Assembly: GCA_036338435.1 (NCBI GenBank)
Contig: JAYZCG010000026.1
Location: 16,726-80,725 of the forward strand
Length of the DNA stretch: 64,000 nt
Source: JAPYTY01 sp036338435
GTDB lineage: Bacteria > Acidobacteriota > UBA6911 > RPQK01 > JADFOI01
Reading direction: 5' to 3'
Position 1 is the stretch's first letter; every line of letters begins with the position of its first letter. Positions 8,159-16,944 of the stretch are shown piece by piece. Under the pieces are notes generated by a model. That model worked only from the letters and a program-made list of their open reading frames with translations, made no database searches and was not told the origin of the DNA. The position numbers and the translations under genes are program-made.

Positions 8159-10042
8159 ATGATACGCAAATACTTAGTCAGTTATCTACTGTTTCTGTTA
8201 TTTGTCACTGTCGGATTTTCTCAAGCAATCCCAAAGTTAGTGTCCCAACAGGGTTATGCCGATACTATTATTGTCAATGGGAAAATTGTGTCGATGGACG
8301 ACCGCAGTATTGTCCCTGATACACCTGGACACATATACCAAGCTATGGCCATAAAAGGTAAAAGAGTTATGGCATTGGGAAACGAAGCAGAGATACGACA
8401 GCTTGCGTGGCATAACACTCAGGTGTTGGATGTGGGTGGAAAAACAGTTATTCCTGGTCTGGTTCAGACCCATTACCATACTTTCACTAGTGCTGGGGCT
8501 ATGCATGGACCGAAGGTTGGGCTCCTAGATCCTAGTGTGAAGTTGACTGTGGAGGCCGAGAGTACTCCAGAGGCCACCGCTAAGAAACTAAGGGATGTAT
8601 TAGTTAATGCGATCGAAACACGGAGTATTTCTGAGGGAACATGGATCACTGTTTCATTGAATGAATCTAGGGAGAATCCTCCAGGTACAGCACGGACTTG
8701 GCTTTATCTTGGACGGCTTAACAAAAGACAGATCGATGGGGTTACGCCAAGCCATCCTGTGTTGGTAACAACCCGTCTTCAGGGAATTTTTAACAGTGCA
8801 GCCGTCTCAGAATTGAGTGCCGTTTTCCCCGATTGGGAGGAAAGCACTGATTTGGAAAATCGTCCGGGGGCTGGTAATGACGGCTATGCAGCTGTTCCCG
8901 AGATTCACGGTATGAGTTGGGAATACTGGTGGAGAAATGAGCCAATTGACAAGTTGGCTGAAACTCTATGGTTACGGGGCCAGGATGTGATCGCTGAAGG
9001 CATCACCACTGTTGCTACCCGGATTTTATTTCCGAGAGTAGTTGCTGCTTACCACCATCTTAACCGAGAAGATAGACTGCCCCATCGATTGGCCTACTAT
9101 ATTGAGTCGCAAAGAGGGAACTTTTGGAACCTGAAATCGATACATGAATTCTATAAGGGATACGGAGCCCCTTGGACAAGTCATTCCAGTGGTGGAGAAA
9201 TGATGTGGCTTAACGGTATGTGTAATGAAATTTGGGATTCAATTTACAATGAAGTGTGTTTGGGGCCAGATATGCCGAATGCTCCTGCCGATATTAAGGC
9301 CCGTGAGAGGTGTCCAGCTCCAGGCACGAAACCATGGGAGTCCTATAAGGAGGCAATTGTGCATGGTTGGCGTCCTGTTCAGGGTCATGCCACATCCAGT
9401 CATGGAGCCCGGCTTTATGTCCAAATGTTAGAACAGGCAATGGAAGAAGGTGGTTATTCGGAAGAGTATATTCGGAGTCTTAGAACTACCATTGAGCATA
9501 ATATTCTGTTGGGAAATGTTCCCGATGTCATGGAGGGGATTAAAAAGTACGGGATCATTATCAATGTCAATATGGGGATGTTGGCTGGTGTTCCGCAGAA
9601 TATTAAGGATTATGGTGAGGAACTTGAGTCCTTTGCAATGCCGGTCAAAACTTGGATCAATGATGGAGTGAGGGTGACTTTCGAAGCGTCAGGAACCGAT
9701 TTTTGGACTCCAATTCATACATTGATCACTCGACAAGTACAATTGAGGCCTGAGATTGGAGGTGCTGAATCTGATGTCCCTTTGGGCAAAGTAGTTCTTC
9801 TCCCCGAAGAAGGGGTAGATCGGGTTACCGCCCTCAAAATGGCTACAACCTGGGCATCTGAATACATGCTTGCCGAGGACACTATCGGTACCTTGGAGCC
9901 TGGAAAATATGCTGATTTTGCTGTCTTGGATAAGGATTTTTTCTCTATTCCGGTAAATGAGATTCCGAATTTGGAAGTTATTGCTACCGGCCTTAGTGGT
10001 GAGGTGGTCTATGGACAAGATCAATTAAATTCTGGGAATTGA
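8159..10042 (+). CDS. Exported amidohydrolase family protein
   Basis: 627 residues. A signal peptide (IRKYLVSYLLFLLFVTVGF, cut near SQA) precedes an amidohydrolase-3-like metal-dependent hydrolase. The metal motif HYH is at residues 105-107, with later His in GHATSSHG and IEHNILLG and a catalytic-type Asp in EASGTDFW. The C-terminal TLEPGKYADFAVLD is the classic return of the small beta domain. The ATG at 8159 is chosen because GGAGGG lies 4-9 bases upstream; an in-frame TTG at 8147 sits inside that site. Substrate unknown; the deacetylase, cyclase and N-acyl hydrolase branches are all possible. Confidence 0.85.
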   Translation: MIRKYLVSYLLFLLFVTVGFSQAIPKLVSQQGYADTIIVNGKIVSMDDRSIVPDTPGHIYQAMAIKGKRVMALGNEAEIRQLAWHNTQVLDVGGKTVIPGLVQTHYHTFTSAGAMHGPKVGLLDPSVKLTVEAESTPEATAKKLRDVLVNAIETRSISEGTWITVSLNESRENPPGTARTWLYLGRLNKRQIDGVTPSHPVLVTTRLQGIFNSAAVSELSAVFPDWEESTDLENRPGAGNDGYAAVPEIHGMSWEYWWRNEPIDKLAETLWLRGQDVIAEGITTVATRILFPRVVAAYHHLNREDRLPHRLAYYIESQRGNFWNLKSIHEFYKGYGAPWTSHSSGGEMMWLNGMCNEIWDSIYNEVCLGPDMPNAPADIKARERCPAPGTKPWESYKEAIVHGWRPVQGHATSSHGARLYVQMLEQAMEEGGYSEEYIRSLRTTIEHNILLGNVPDVMEGIKKYGIIINVNMGMLAGVPQNIKDYGEELESFAMPVKTWINDGVRVTFEASGTDFWTPIHTLITRQVQLRPEIGGAESDVPLGKVVLLPEEGVDRVTALKMATTWASEYMLAEDTIGTLEPGKYADFAVLDKDFFSIPVNEIPNLEVIATGLSGEVVYGQDQLNSGN

Positions 10043-10172
10043 TCCAGCTCTTTACACAGGAGATAAATAACAAAGCGGCAGTACGTAATCCCGTTTTGGT
10101 GAATGCTCGCTAGTCTAAGGAGTGGAGTTAGGGTTGAAGTAGTCGAATTTGCTTGTGTCCGAAAGTTCTAGG

Positions 10173-11210
10173 TCAGTTTTTTACATTCTCTGTGAAGTTG
10201 ACCATGATGTTGGCAACTTCCAGCGGATACTCGTGGTACGGGGCGTGTCCACATTGATTAAAAAAATGGAGTTGGGCATTGTCGACGGACTTGCTGATTA
10301 CCTGAAAAAGCTCCGTTGCCATCTCGTGTGTAGCTGAAGGATCGTTATAGCCCCAAAGAACTAAAGTGGGGATTTTAAGCTGACCCGAAGCGAGCATCTC
10401 CAATGTTGAGTCCTTGACTTCATATAGCCACCATCCCGTGCCTGAATTGTTGGCAAGGGCCGGTCTAGCCTCTACCTTTTCAGAGTTGAGATCAACGAAG
10501 CGCTTTCTGAGTGTTTCCAGTCGTTCCGCTGCCTGTCGTATTTTTGGATGTAGTGCGACCTCCAGTTGGGCCTCAATATAATCACTGGTGATATAGGCTT
10601 TATTATAGACGTTAGGATTGGCTAGAAGACTTGCCTTAATAGATTCCTTAGTGGGAGGTGGCCCAAGAGGGCGAAGATTTGGAGTTGAAGGGTTAGGATC
10701 TCCAGGAGCTAAGGTATTGCTGTCGAATATTGTCAGGGTTGTGATCAATTCAGGATGATCCATAGCAATGCGGGCAACAGGCAGACCACCCCTGGAGTGA
10801 CCAACCAGATGGACACCGTGTAAGCCGAGTGTTTCTATGAAACGATGGATATGCTGGGTGGTGGCTTGCATTGAATAGCCGGAGTCCTTTTTGGGATTGT
10901 CGGTCAATCCCATGCCCAGTTTATCGACTGCATAGACATGAAAAGACTGCGACAGTATAGGAAAAATTGGCATGAACCCGATAGCTCCCCCGGCCATCCC
11001 GTAGTGTCCGCCATGGACTAGAATCAATGGTTCTCCGGTCCCTCCTTCAAAATAGCGAGTTTTAATGCCGTCGATGTCTATGAATTTAGACTCGCCCATT
11101 GGCTGACTCACGCCTGTCACTGTCGAGCAGGTGATGATAATCATTAGTAGTGTTGTAACAGTGGCCATGGTTGTCGCTAGGTCTTGAAAAGCTTTTTTTG
11201 AAAGTTCCAC
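10173..11210 (-). CDS. Exported alpha/beta hydrolase
   Basis: 345 residues from a GTG start at 11210, preferred because GAGGAGG lies about 6 bases upstream; an ATG at 11234 would place that site inside the gene. A hydrophobic export signal spans about residues 14-33. The fold shows the oxyanion HGGHYG (66-71), the nucleophile elbow GHSRGG with Ser139, and the C-terminal Asp (WGYNDPS) and His (QCGHAPYHEYP), so the catalytic triad is complete. It is probably a periplasmic or surface esterase or lactonase; the substrate cannot be named. Confidence 0.85.
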   Translation of the reverse strand: MELSKKAFQDLATTMATVTTLLMIIITCSTVTGVSQPMGESKFIDIDGIKTRYFEGGTGEPLILVHGGHYGMAGGAIGFMPIFPILSQSFHVYAVDKLGMGLTDNPKKDSGYSMQATTQHIHRFIETLGLHGVHLVGHSRGGLPVARIAMDHPELITTLTIFDSNTLAPGDPNPSTPNLRPLGPPPTKESIKASLLANPNVYNKAYITSDYIEAQLEVALHPKIRQAAERLETLRKRFVDLNSEKVEARPALANNSGTGWWLYEVKDSTLEMLASGQLKIPTLVLWGYNDPSATHEMATELFQVISKSVDNAQLHFFNQCGHAPYHEYPLEVANIMVNFTENVKN

Positions 11211-11444
11211 GGAGTACCTCCTCAGGGAAAGCATACATAGGGCTAAGAGTAAAATAAAGGCTTCGCATCAGATCCAAGTTGGTATTTTTAGATTCAGATT
11301 CCGAGAGTTTAGATTTGTAGACGAGAACATTAAGAATCTTGCAATTCGAGATCTGTGGGTACTAAAGTGAGTATGTTGCTTACGAACTGGTTGTTACAAA
11401 TCAGTTCCGTTTGACACTACGTATGAGTTTGGAGGTGAGTCTTT

Positions 11445-11651
11445 ATGAGGGCAGAAAACTACCGAAAAGAAAAAAAAGAAGTACGGGGCAAGACGGTAAA
11501 TGTGACCAGTTATAAAATTGGGGAACGTTATTTTTGTCACATAGACAATGTGAATCCTGGGGTGACCATCGCACGCACTCAAGGAGCTTCAAGGGAGGAG
11601 GCCCAGCAGTTAGCCCTTCAAAAGGTTTATGAAAGATTCGAAATATACTAG
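11445..11651 (+). CDS. Small conserved-looking protein of unknown function
   Basis: 68 residues, highly charged at the N terminus (RKEKKEVRGKTV), then a short beta-rich core (YKIGERYFCHIDNVNPGVTIART) and a helix (SREEAQQLALQKVYERF). A good ribosome site (GGAGGTGA) precedes the ATG. No signal peptide or membrane segment. It lies 75 bases upstream of the HEAT-repeat gene on the same strand. I do not recognise the family; the strand-strand-helix pattern resembles small DUF-type or HicB-like folds, but no assignment is justified. Confidence 0.65.
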   Translation: MRAENYRKEKKEVRGKTVNVTSYKIGERYFCHIDNVNPGVTIARTQGASREEAQQLALQKVYERFEIY

Positions 11652-11726
11652 ATAGACCACGAACTTTCTGAGCCGAGTCAGAGGCGTCTGTTAGTCTGAG
11701 GAGGTCCCGGAAGGAGCTAGATCATT

Positions 11727-13088
11727 ATGTGTATCTGTAGAAAACTGCTCTGCGGAGTCGTTGTCTGGACGGTAGCGTTGGGGGTGTTCCCAGCGTGGGC
11801 ACAGCAAGAGCAGAGGTTAAGAAGTATTGACGGTCTTATCTATGACTTGAGTCATCCTGATGGTGATCGGAGAAAGACCTCGGCTAAACTGTTGGGACAA
11901 CACAAGGATAGTCGGGCGGTGCCGGGTTTAATTAAGCTAGCCGCAGATGAAGATGGACTGATCCGCATGTCTGCCGTTCGCGCACTCGTTCAAATCAATG
12001 ATCTGCGCGCTTTGGATACCTATGTTCGCTTAAGCCATGATTCAAGAAAAGATGTTCAGGCAAAGGCTATTGAGGGCATTATCAGTGTTCATACTCTGGG
12101 GGGCAGGGGACTTGTAACAAATTTGAAAAAATTAGTGGGAACAGTCAATCCCTTTGGTGATGATTACAATCCCCTCATTGTTGAGCCATATGTTGTGGTT
12201 AGGCAGGATGTCCAGGATGCGTTGGCTGCACTACTCTTATGGCAGGATGAAGCGATTCGGAGAAATGCCGTGATTGCACTGGGCATTTTGCGGGCTCATT
12301 CAGTTCTTCAACCCATGGTAAATGCCCTTACAAATGAAACTAGAAAAAGTGTCAAAGTAGAGTTGATTCGTGCCTTTTACAAGATAGGGGATCCCTCTGT
12401 GGGTTCGGTTCTTATCCCACTCATTGCAGATCCCGACAAAAAGATTCACGATGAGGCGATCTTTGCTCTGGGTCGTCTCCGGGTATTTGAGGCGGTTCCT
12501 CAACTGAAGAAACTCTATGAATCTGGTGTAGAGGAGAGGAGAAAAATATTAGGGTTTGTACCCGTGAGTGGCAGAGATGATTTACAGAAAAAACTTCTGG
12601 AAGCGCTTGCCTATATTGGTGATCCCAGTTGCAGGGATTTATTTTTAAGTATTCTGACTGATTCTCGTGAACTGTATCGCCTTCATGCTGCCGAGGGGTT
12701 AGGTCGAATTGGCGATTCAAGTTATGTAACCCGTGTGGGGCAACAGTACCTTAGGGAGAGATCTGCCAGGGTAAAGTTAGCCTTGAATTATGCCCTGTAC
12801 CATTTGGAACGTGAAGAGCATTTAATAGAGATTGTTAAAAATCTAGATAAGGACCAAGCGTATTACTACCTGCTGGAAATGAATGCTAAGGATGTACCAC
12901 AACTATATCCCTATCTAAAGGAAGCCGATTCCTCCATTCGTATAAGATTGCTTGAAATTACAGGTTTGCGGGGCGATCTATCTGCAGTTCCCATCATCCA
13001 GGAAATAGCCGAAAGCCCCAATAAGGAACTCGCTTCTGCAGCGAATTTGGCCTTGCGGAGAATTTTGGGGCGTTCCTCGGCAAACTAG
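11727..13088 (+). CDS. Exported HEAT-repeat protein
   Basis: 453 residues. An N-terminal signal peptide (about 1-25, ending FPAWAQQ) is followed by an array of HEAT or PBS-lyase-like helical repeats through most of the protein. The recurring pattern is of the type DxxxxVRxxAxxALxxIxDxxA, for example DEDGLIRMSAVRALVQI, DKKIHDEAIFALGRL and SPNKELASAANLALRRI. HEAT arrays act as protein-binding scaffolds; no catalytic motif is visible. It is likely periplasmic. Partners are unknown; the upstream 68-residue gene may be cotranscribed. Confidence 0.8.
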   Translation: MCICRKLLCGVVVWTVALGVFPAWAQQEQRLRSIDGLIYDLSHPDGDRRKTSAKLLGQHKDSRAVPGLIKLAADEDGLIRMSAVRALVQINDLRALDTYVRLSHDSRKDVQAKAIEGIISVHTLGGRGLVTNLKKLVGTVNPFGDDYNPLIVEPYVVVRQDVQDALAALLLWQDEAIRRNAVIALGILRAHSVLQPMVNALTNETRKSVKVELIRAFYKIGDPSVGSVLIPLIADPDKKIHDEAIFALGRLRVFEAVPQLKKLYESGVEERRKILGFVPVSGRDDLQKKLLEALAYIGDPSCRDLFLSILTDSRELYRLHAAEGLGRIGDSSYVTRVGQQYLRERSARVKLALNYALYHLEREEHLIEIVKNLDKDQAYYYLLEMNAKDVPQLYPYLKEADSSIRIRLLEITGLRGDLSAVPIIQEIAESPNKELASAANLALRRILGRSSAN

Positions 13089-13177
13089 TGGCTATAGCGG
13101 CTTATAAAGTAGGCTTAAACTTATAGCAACGGTAAGGCTTTACAATCCCTTCGTCGCATGGAGACATATTCATAGAA

Positions 13178-14647
13178 CTACTTAATGTTTAGTTCTTTCC
13201 ATAGTTCGTCCACTCTGGACTTCACTTCTTCAGACATAGTTATTTCATCTGGCCATACCCGTTGAAATCCTTCTTGTGTCCATTTTCGGGTGGCATCGAT
13301 TCCCATTTTAGAGCCAAAGTTAGGAAGGCGAGAGGCATGATCCAGTGAATCAATTGGGCCTAGGGTAAATTGTATGTCGCGTTCGGGATCAATGTTGTTG
13401 AGGGTTTTCCATGCCACTTCTGCATAGTTACGAAGATCTATTCCTTCATCTAGTACTATGATGCATTTTGAGAACATGGCTTGGCCCATTCCCCAGAGAG
13501 CACTCATGACTTTTCTGGCATGACCTGGATAGCGTTTGTCAATATCAACGAGTAGAAGGTTGTGGAATATTCCCTCGAAAGGCATATGAATATCTTTGAT
13601 TTCTGGTAGAGGTTTCTGCAGTAGAGGAAGCATGATGCGTTCAACCGCAGCGCCCATGTAGCAGTCTTCTTGCGGAGGTTTACCGACGATTATGGTCTGA
13701 TAGATAGGGTTCTTTCTATGTGTAATGCAATTAACATGGAAAATAGGATAATCATCAGCAAGGGAGTAGAAGCCTGTATGATCACCAAAGGGGCCCTCTG
13801 TTTTCAATTCATCGAGATCCACATAGCCTTCTAAGACAATTTCAGAATTGGCCGGAACTTCTAGGTCAACCGTTTTACATGGAACCATTTCAACTGGTTT
13901 GCGGCGAAGAAATCCTGCAAAAATCATCTCATCTATATTGTCGGGCAACGGAACAATGCCTGAAAAAGTAACAGCAGGGTCGGATCCTATAGCTACTGCA
14001 ACTTCAATACGCCGTCCGTTTCCAAGAGTATTCTTTGCTTTCTGCGCCTCTCGGAAGTGGTGAGCCCCGTGTTTGTGGATCTGCCAGTGCATCGCAGTTG
14101 TGGTTTCGTCAAAAACCTGCATCCTATAGACTCCACAGTTACGTTTGTCGTTTTCAGGATTTTTGCTAAAAACTAACGGCAGAGTGATGAACCTACCGCC
14201 ATCCTGTGGCCAACATTGAAGAATGGGAAATTCTAATAGAGAGAAGTTTTTTGTTTTAACTACTTCCTGACAAACTCCTGTGCTAACAGTTTTTGGAAAG
14301 AAACGATTCAAATCAGCAAGCTTGGGAAGCATGCTAAGTTTATCCAGGATGCCCCCAGGCACGTGGATCTCCAAAAGGTCTTCCATGCGTTTTGTTATCT
14401 CGTCTAGTGAATCCACTCCCAGAGATAAATTCATGCGTCGATAAGAACCGTAGCTGTTGATCAACACAGGGTGGTTTGAACCCTTAGGTCTCTCAAAAAG
14501 TAGTGCTGGGCCATTATTTTTAGATACTCGATCGGTGACCTCTGGGATTTCAAGAATTGGATCCACTTCAGTTTGGATGCGTAGCAACTCTTTTTCCTTC
14601 TCTAGACGTTTGATAAAGGACCTTAGGTCTGCGTATGGGTAACTCAT
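13178..14647 (-). CDS. UbiD family decarboxylase (quinone-biosynthesis-like)
   Basis: 489 residues, full length for UbiD enzymes, which use prenylated FMN made by UbiX to decarboxylate unsaturated or aromatic acids. MHWQIHKHG (186-194) and the acid pair in EGPFGDHTGFYS (Glu284, Asp289) follow the pattern of classic 4-hydroxy-3-polyprenylbenzoate decarboxylases. An Arg in VYRMQ (175) fits the E-R-E active-site network. This suggests a role in ubiquinone or menaquinone formation rather than catabolism, in contrast to the second UbiD at 18854. No ubiX is visible in the window. Confidence 0.85.
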   Translation of the reverse strand: MSYPYADLRSFIKRLEKEKELLRIQTEVDPILEIPEVTDRVSKNNGPALLFERPKGSNHPVLINSYGSYRRMNLSLGVDSLDEITKRMEDLLEIHVPGGILDKLSMLPKLADLNRFFPKTVSTGVCQEVVKTKNFSLLEFPILQCWPQDGGRFITLPLVFSKNPENDKRNCGVYRMQVFDETTTAMHWQIHKHGAHHFREAQKAKNTLGNGRRIEVAVAIGSDPAVTFSGIVPLPDNIDEMIFAGFLRRKPVEMVPCKTVDLEVPANSEIVLEGYVDLDELKTEGPFGDHTGFYSLADDYPIFHVNCITHRKNPIYQTIIVGKPPQEDCYMGAAVERIMLPLLQKPLPEIKDIHMPFEGIFHNLLLVDIDKRYPGHARKVMSALWGMGQAMFSKCIIVLDEGIDLRNYAEVAWKTLNNIDPERDIQFTLGPIDSLDHASRLPNFGSKMGIDATRKWTQEGFQRVWPDEITMSEEVKSRVDELWKELNIK

Positions 14648-14904
14648 GGTTTTGTCGCGGTCTCCGCAAGTTTTAAAAACGGGTCATTTGGTATGAGAAC
14701 ATGTGATTTAGACAATGTCAAAATTGGAATTCTATGATGGTGTCAGAATCCCAGTGGCTATTGCTTGGCAAAAATGGAATATTTTTAGTTTTCATTATTT
14801 GATTAAGCCACCTGCATGCTGGGGGCTTACATGATATTGTGCGGTCTTAATAGATTGAGCGGTCAAATGTAGTCCGATATTGCTAGATAAAAGGGGTACG
14901 TACT

Positions 14905-15774
14905 TTGTCTGAGACGGAGCTTTTAGTGGGTGCACATATGTCCATTGCTGGAGGAACCCCTTTGGCCCTGAAGCGTGCCCAACAAGCAGATTGCCGAGTA
15001 CTTCAAATCTTCGTAAAAAATAACAACCGGTGGGTGGGGAAGTTGATTAGTGAAGAAGAAGTGGACACCTTTCGGAAAGATTGGAAACGCTCAATGATCC
15101 AAGACATAGTGGCTCATGACTGTTATCTAATCAACCTTGCTTCTCCTCGGGATGTATTGTGGCGGCAATCGATTGATGCCTTGGTTGATGAACTAGATCG
15201 TTGCGATCGACTGGGATTAAGTTACCTGGTTGTGCATCCCGGTTCACATATGGGGACGGGGGAGGCACAGGGAGTTCGTCGTATTGCACATGCCATAGAT
15301 TGTGTTCATCAAGAAAGGAACTGGAAGGTCCAAATCGCCTTGGAGACAACAGCGGGACAAGGAACGAGCGTGGGCTATCGCTTCGAACACTTGCGCGATA
15401 TCATTGGGTCGATTAGTCATTCCGACCGGATTGCTATTTGTGTAGATACCTGCCACATCTTTGCTGCAGGATATGACATTCGGAAAGAGGAGGATTATCA
15501 AAAGACAATGGAGAACTTTGATCAGAATATTGGGTTAGATAGGCTGCGTGTTTTCCACTTCAACGATAGCAAGCGGAAGTGTGGAGTACGGGTCGATCGT
15601 CATGAACACATCGGTCAGGGAGAGATTGGTATTTCTGGATTCTCTTGGATCCTTAATGATAATCGGTTTGCCAAGGTGCCCAAAATTTTGGAAACACCCA
15701 AGGGAAAAACGCACAGGGAAGACAAAAGAAACTTGAGGGTGTTGAGATCACTTGTGCGGGAGGATTCCGCATAA
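14905..15774 (+). CDS. nfo: Deoxyribonuclease IV (AP endonuclease family 2)
   Basis: 289 residues, the normal length for endonuclease IV, which cuts DNA 5' of abasic sites in base excision repair. Zinc-ligand motifs are present in order: GAHMSIAGG, LVVHPGSHMGTG, ALETTAGQG, CVDTCHIFAAGYD, HFNDSK, DRHEHIGQG and the final LETP. The start is TTG at 14905, with AGGGG about 8 bases upstream; the first in-frame ATG lies after the first conserved motif begins. Upstream is a 257-base region shared with the divergent UbiD gene, where I see no other gene. Confidence 0.93.
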   Translation: MSETELLVGAHMSIAGGTPLALKRAQQADCRVLQIFVKNNNRWVGKLISEEEVDTFRKDWKRSMIQDIVAHDCYLINLASPRDVLWRQSIDALVDELDRCDRLGLSYLVVHPGSHMGTGEAQGVRRIAHAIDCVHQERNWKVQIALETTAGQGTSVGYRFEHLRDIIGSISHSDRIAICVDTCHIFAAGYDIRKEEDYQKTMENFDQNIGLDRLRVFHFNDSKRKCGVRVDRHEHIGQGEIGISGFSWILNDNRFAKVPKILETPKGKTHREDKRNLRVLRSLVREDSA

Positions 15775-15919
15775 AGATTGTAGGTGTTCGAGCCATATAC
15801 GTCATATTGATACTACACCTAAATTAAGTAAAACTCGTGTTGTCATGATAGTACAACGACTCTCACCTTTTACATTTTGTACGTGATCCGGTAGGTTTTA
15901 GATTGAGGAGGAGGGATAT

Positions 15920-16891
15920 ATGAAAAACTCACTTAAGTGTGGAGCATTGTTATTGTTGTTGATGGGAATCCTAGCTTGCAGTGGTGAAGAAGGCAATCGA
16001 AGCACTGTAGTCACTCTAGCCTCATCTCCTCCGGGAGGCATGTGGTATGTCGTTGGTGGTGTGCTTACAGATATGATCACCGATTCGGTACCCAAACTCC
16101 GTGCAATTTCAGAGGTTACCAGTGGAGCTGTTGAGAATGTGCGTTTGGTTGGAACCGGTCAATCTGACATGGGTTTTGCTATTGTGAAGCTAGCACGACA
16201 GGGATTTAGGGGTGATCCTCCATTCAATCAGGCCTTTCCAGATCTCAGAATGCTGTACGCTAGTGTTGAAGTGGGAAGACTTCACATGATTGTGTTGAAG
16301 AATTCTCCCCTCAAAGACATTTGTGATGTGAAAGGATATAGAGTGGCTGTGGGGCCTTCTGGACATGGTAGCATTCCGAATTTAAGGGAAATTTTTTCTT
16401 CGGGATGCAACTTTTCCTTCGATGATATTACTCCTGTATACCTCCCATATGGCCAGTCTTTGACCACGTTGGGCGACAAAAGAGTCGATGCTGCAGTGCT
16501 CTACGTGTCACCACCTGTAGCGGCTATTAGTGAGTTTGGGGCTAGGCACGATTATCGTATCCTTCCCGTTTCACAGGAAGTCCGGGATCAAATCATCAAT
16601 GCTTTTCCTTACTACGTTAATATAACGGTGCCGGCCGATGCCTATCAGCAGCTTACTGAAGATATTCCTACTGTTGGTACTGCTAATGGAGTAGTTGTCA
16701 ATGCAAATCTCCCCAGCGACATTGTCTATCAAGTTATCAAAGCTACCTTTGAGAACCTGGATGTATTACGTCGGAGTCATCCAACACTTGAAAACTTTAG
16801 TGTGGACAATGCTTCTAAGGGTGGACTTATTCCTTACCATGAGGGGGCCATTCGCTATTACAAAGAACAGGGTGTTTGGACTGAGCCATAA
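15920..16891 (+). CDS. TAXI-type TRAP transporter substrate-binding lipoprotein
   Basis: 323 residues. The lipoprotein signal ends in GILACS, a good lipobox with Cys at about 20. The mature part has the TAXI family opening VTLASSPPGGMWYVVGG and the SGAVENVRLV and QSDMGFA segments that line the ligand site. It would capture an organic acid and pass it to the membrane component encoded 53 bases downstream. A strong ribosome site (GGAGGAGGG) precedes the ATG. The ligand is unknown. Confidence 0.92.
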   Translation: MKNSLKCGALLLLLMGILACSGEEGNRSTVVTLASSPPGGMWYVVGGVLTDMITDSVPKLRAISEVTSGAVENVRLVGTGQSDMGFAIVKLARQGFRGDPPFNQAFPDLRMLYASVEVGRLHMIVLKNSPLKDICDVKGYRVAVGPSGHGSIPNLREIFSSGCNFSFDDITPVYLPYGQSLTTLGDKRVDAAVLYVSPPVAAISEFGARHDYRILPVSQEVRDQIINAFPYYVNITVPADAYQQLTEDIPTVGTANGVVVNANLPSDIVYQVIKATFENLDVLRRSHPTLENFSVDNASKGGLIPYHEGAIRYYKEQGVWTEP

Positions 16892-16944
16892 TTTTTTTGC
16901 TTTGCAGCAGAAGGGGCATTAGCTTTTACTAGGTAACTGTCAAA

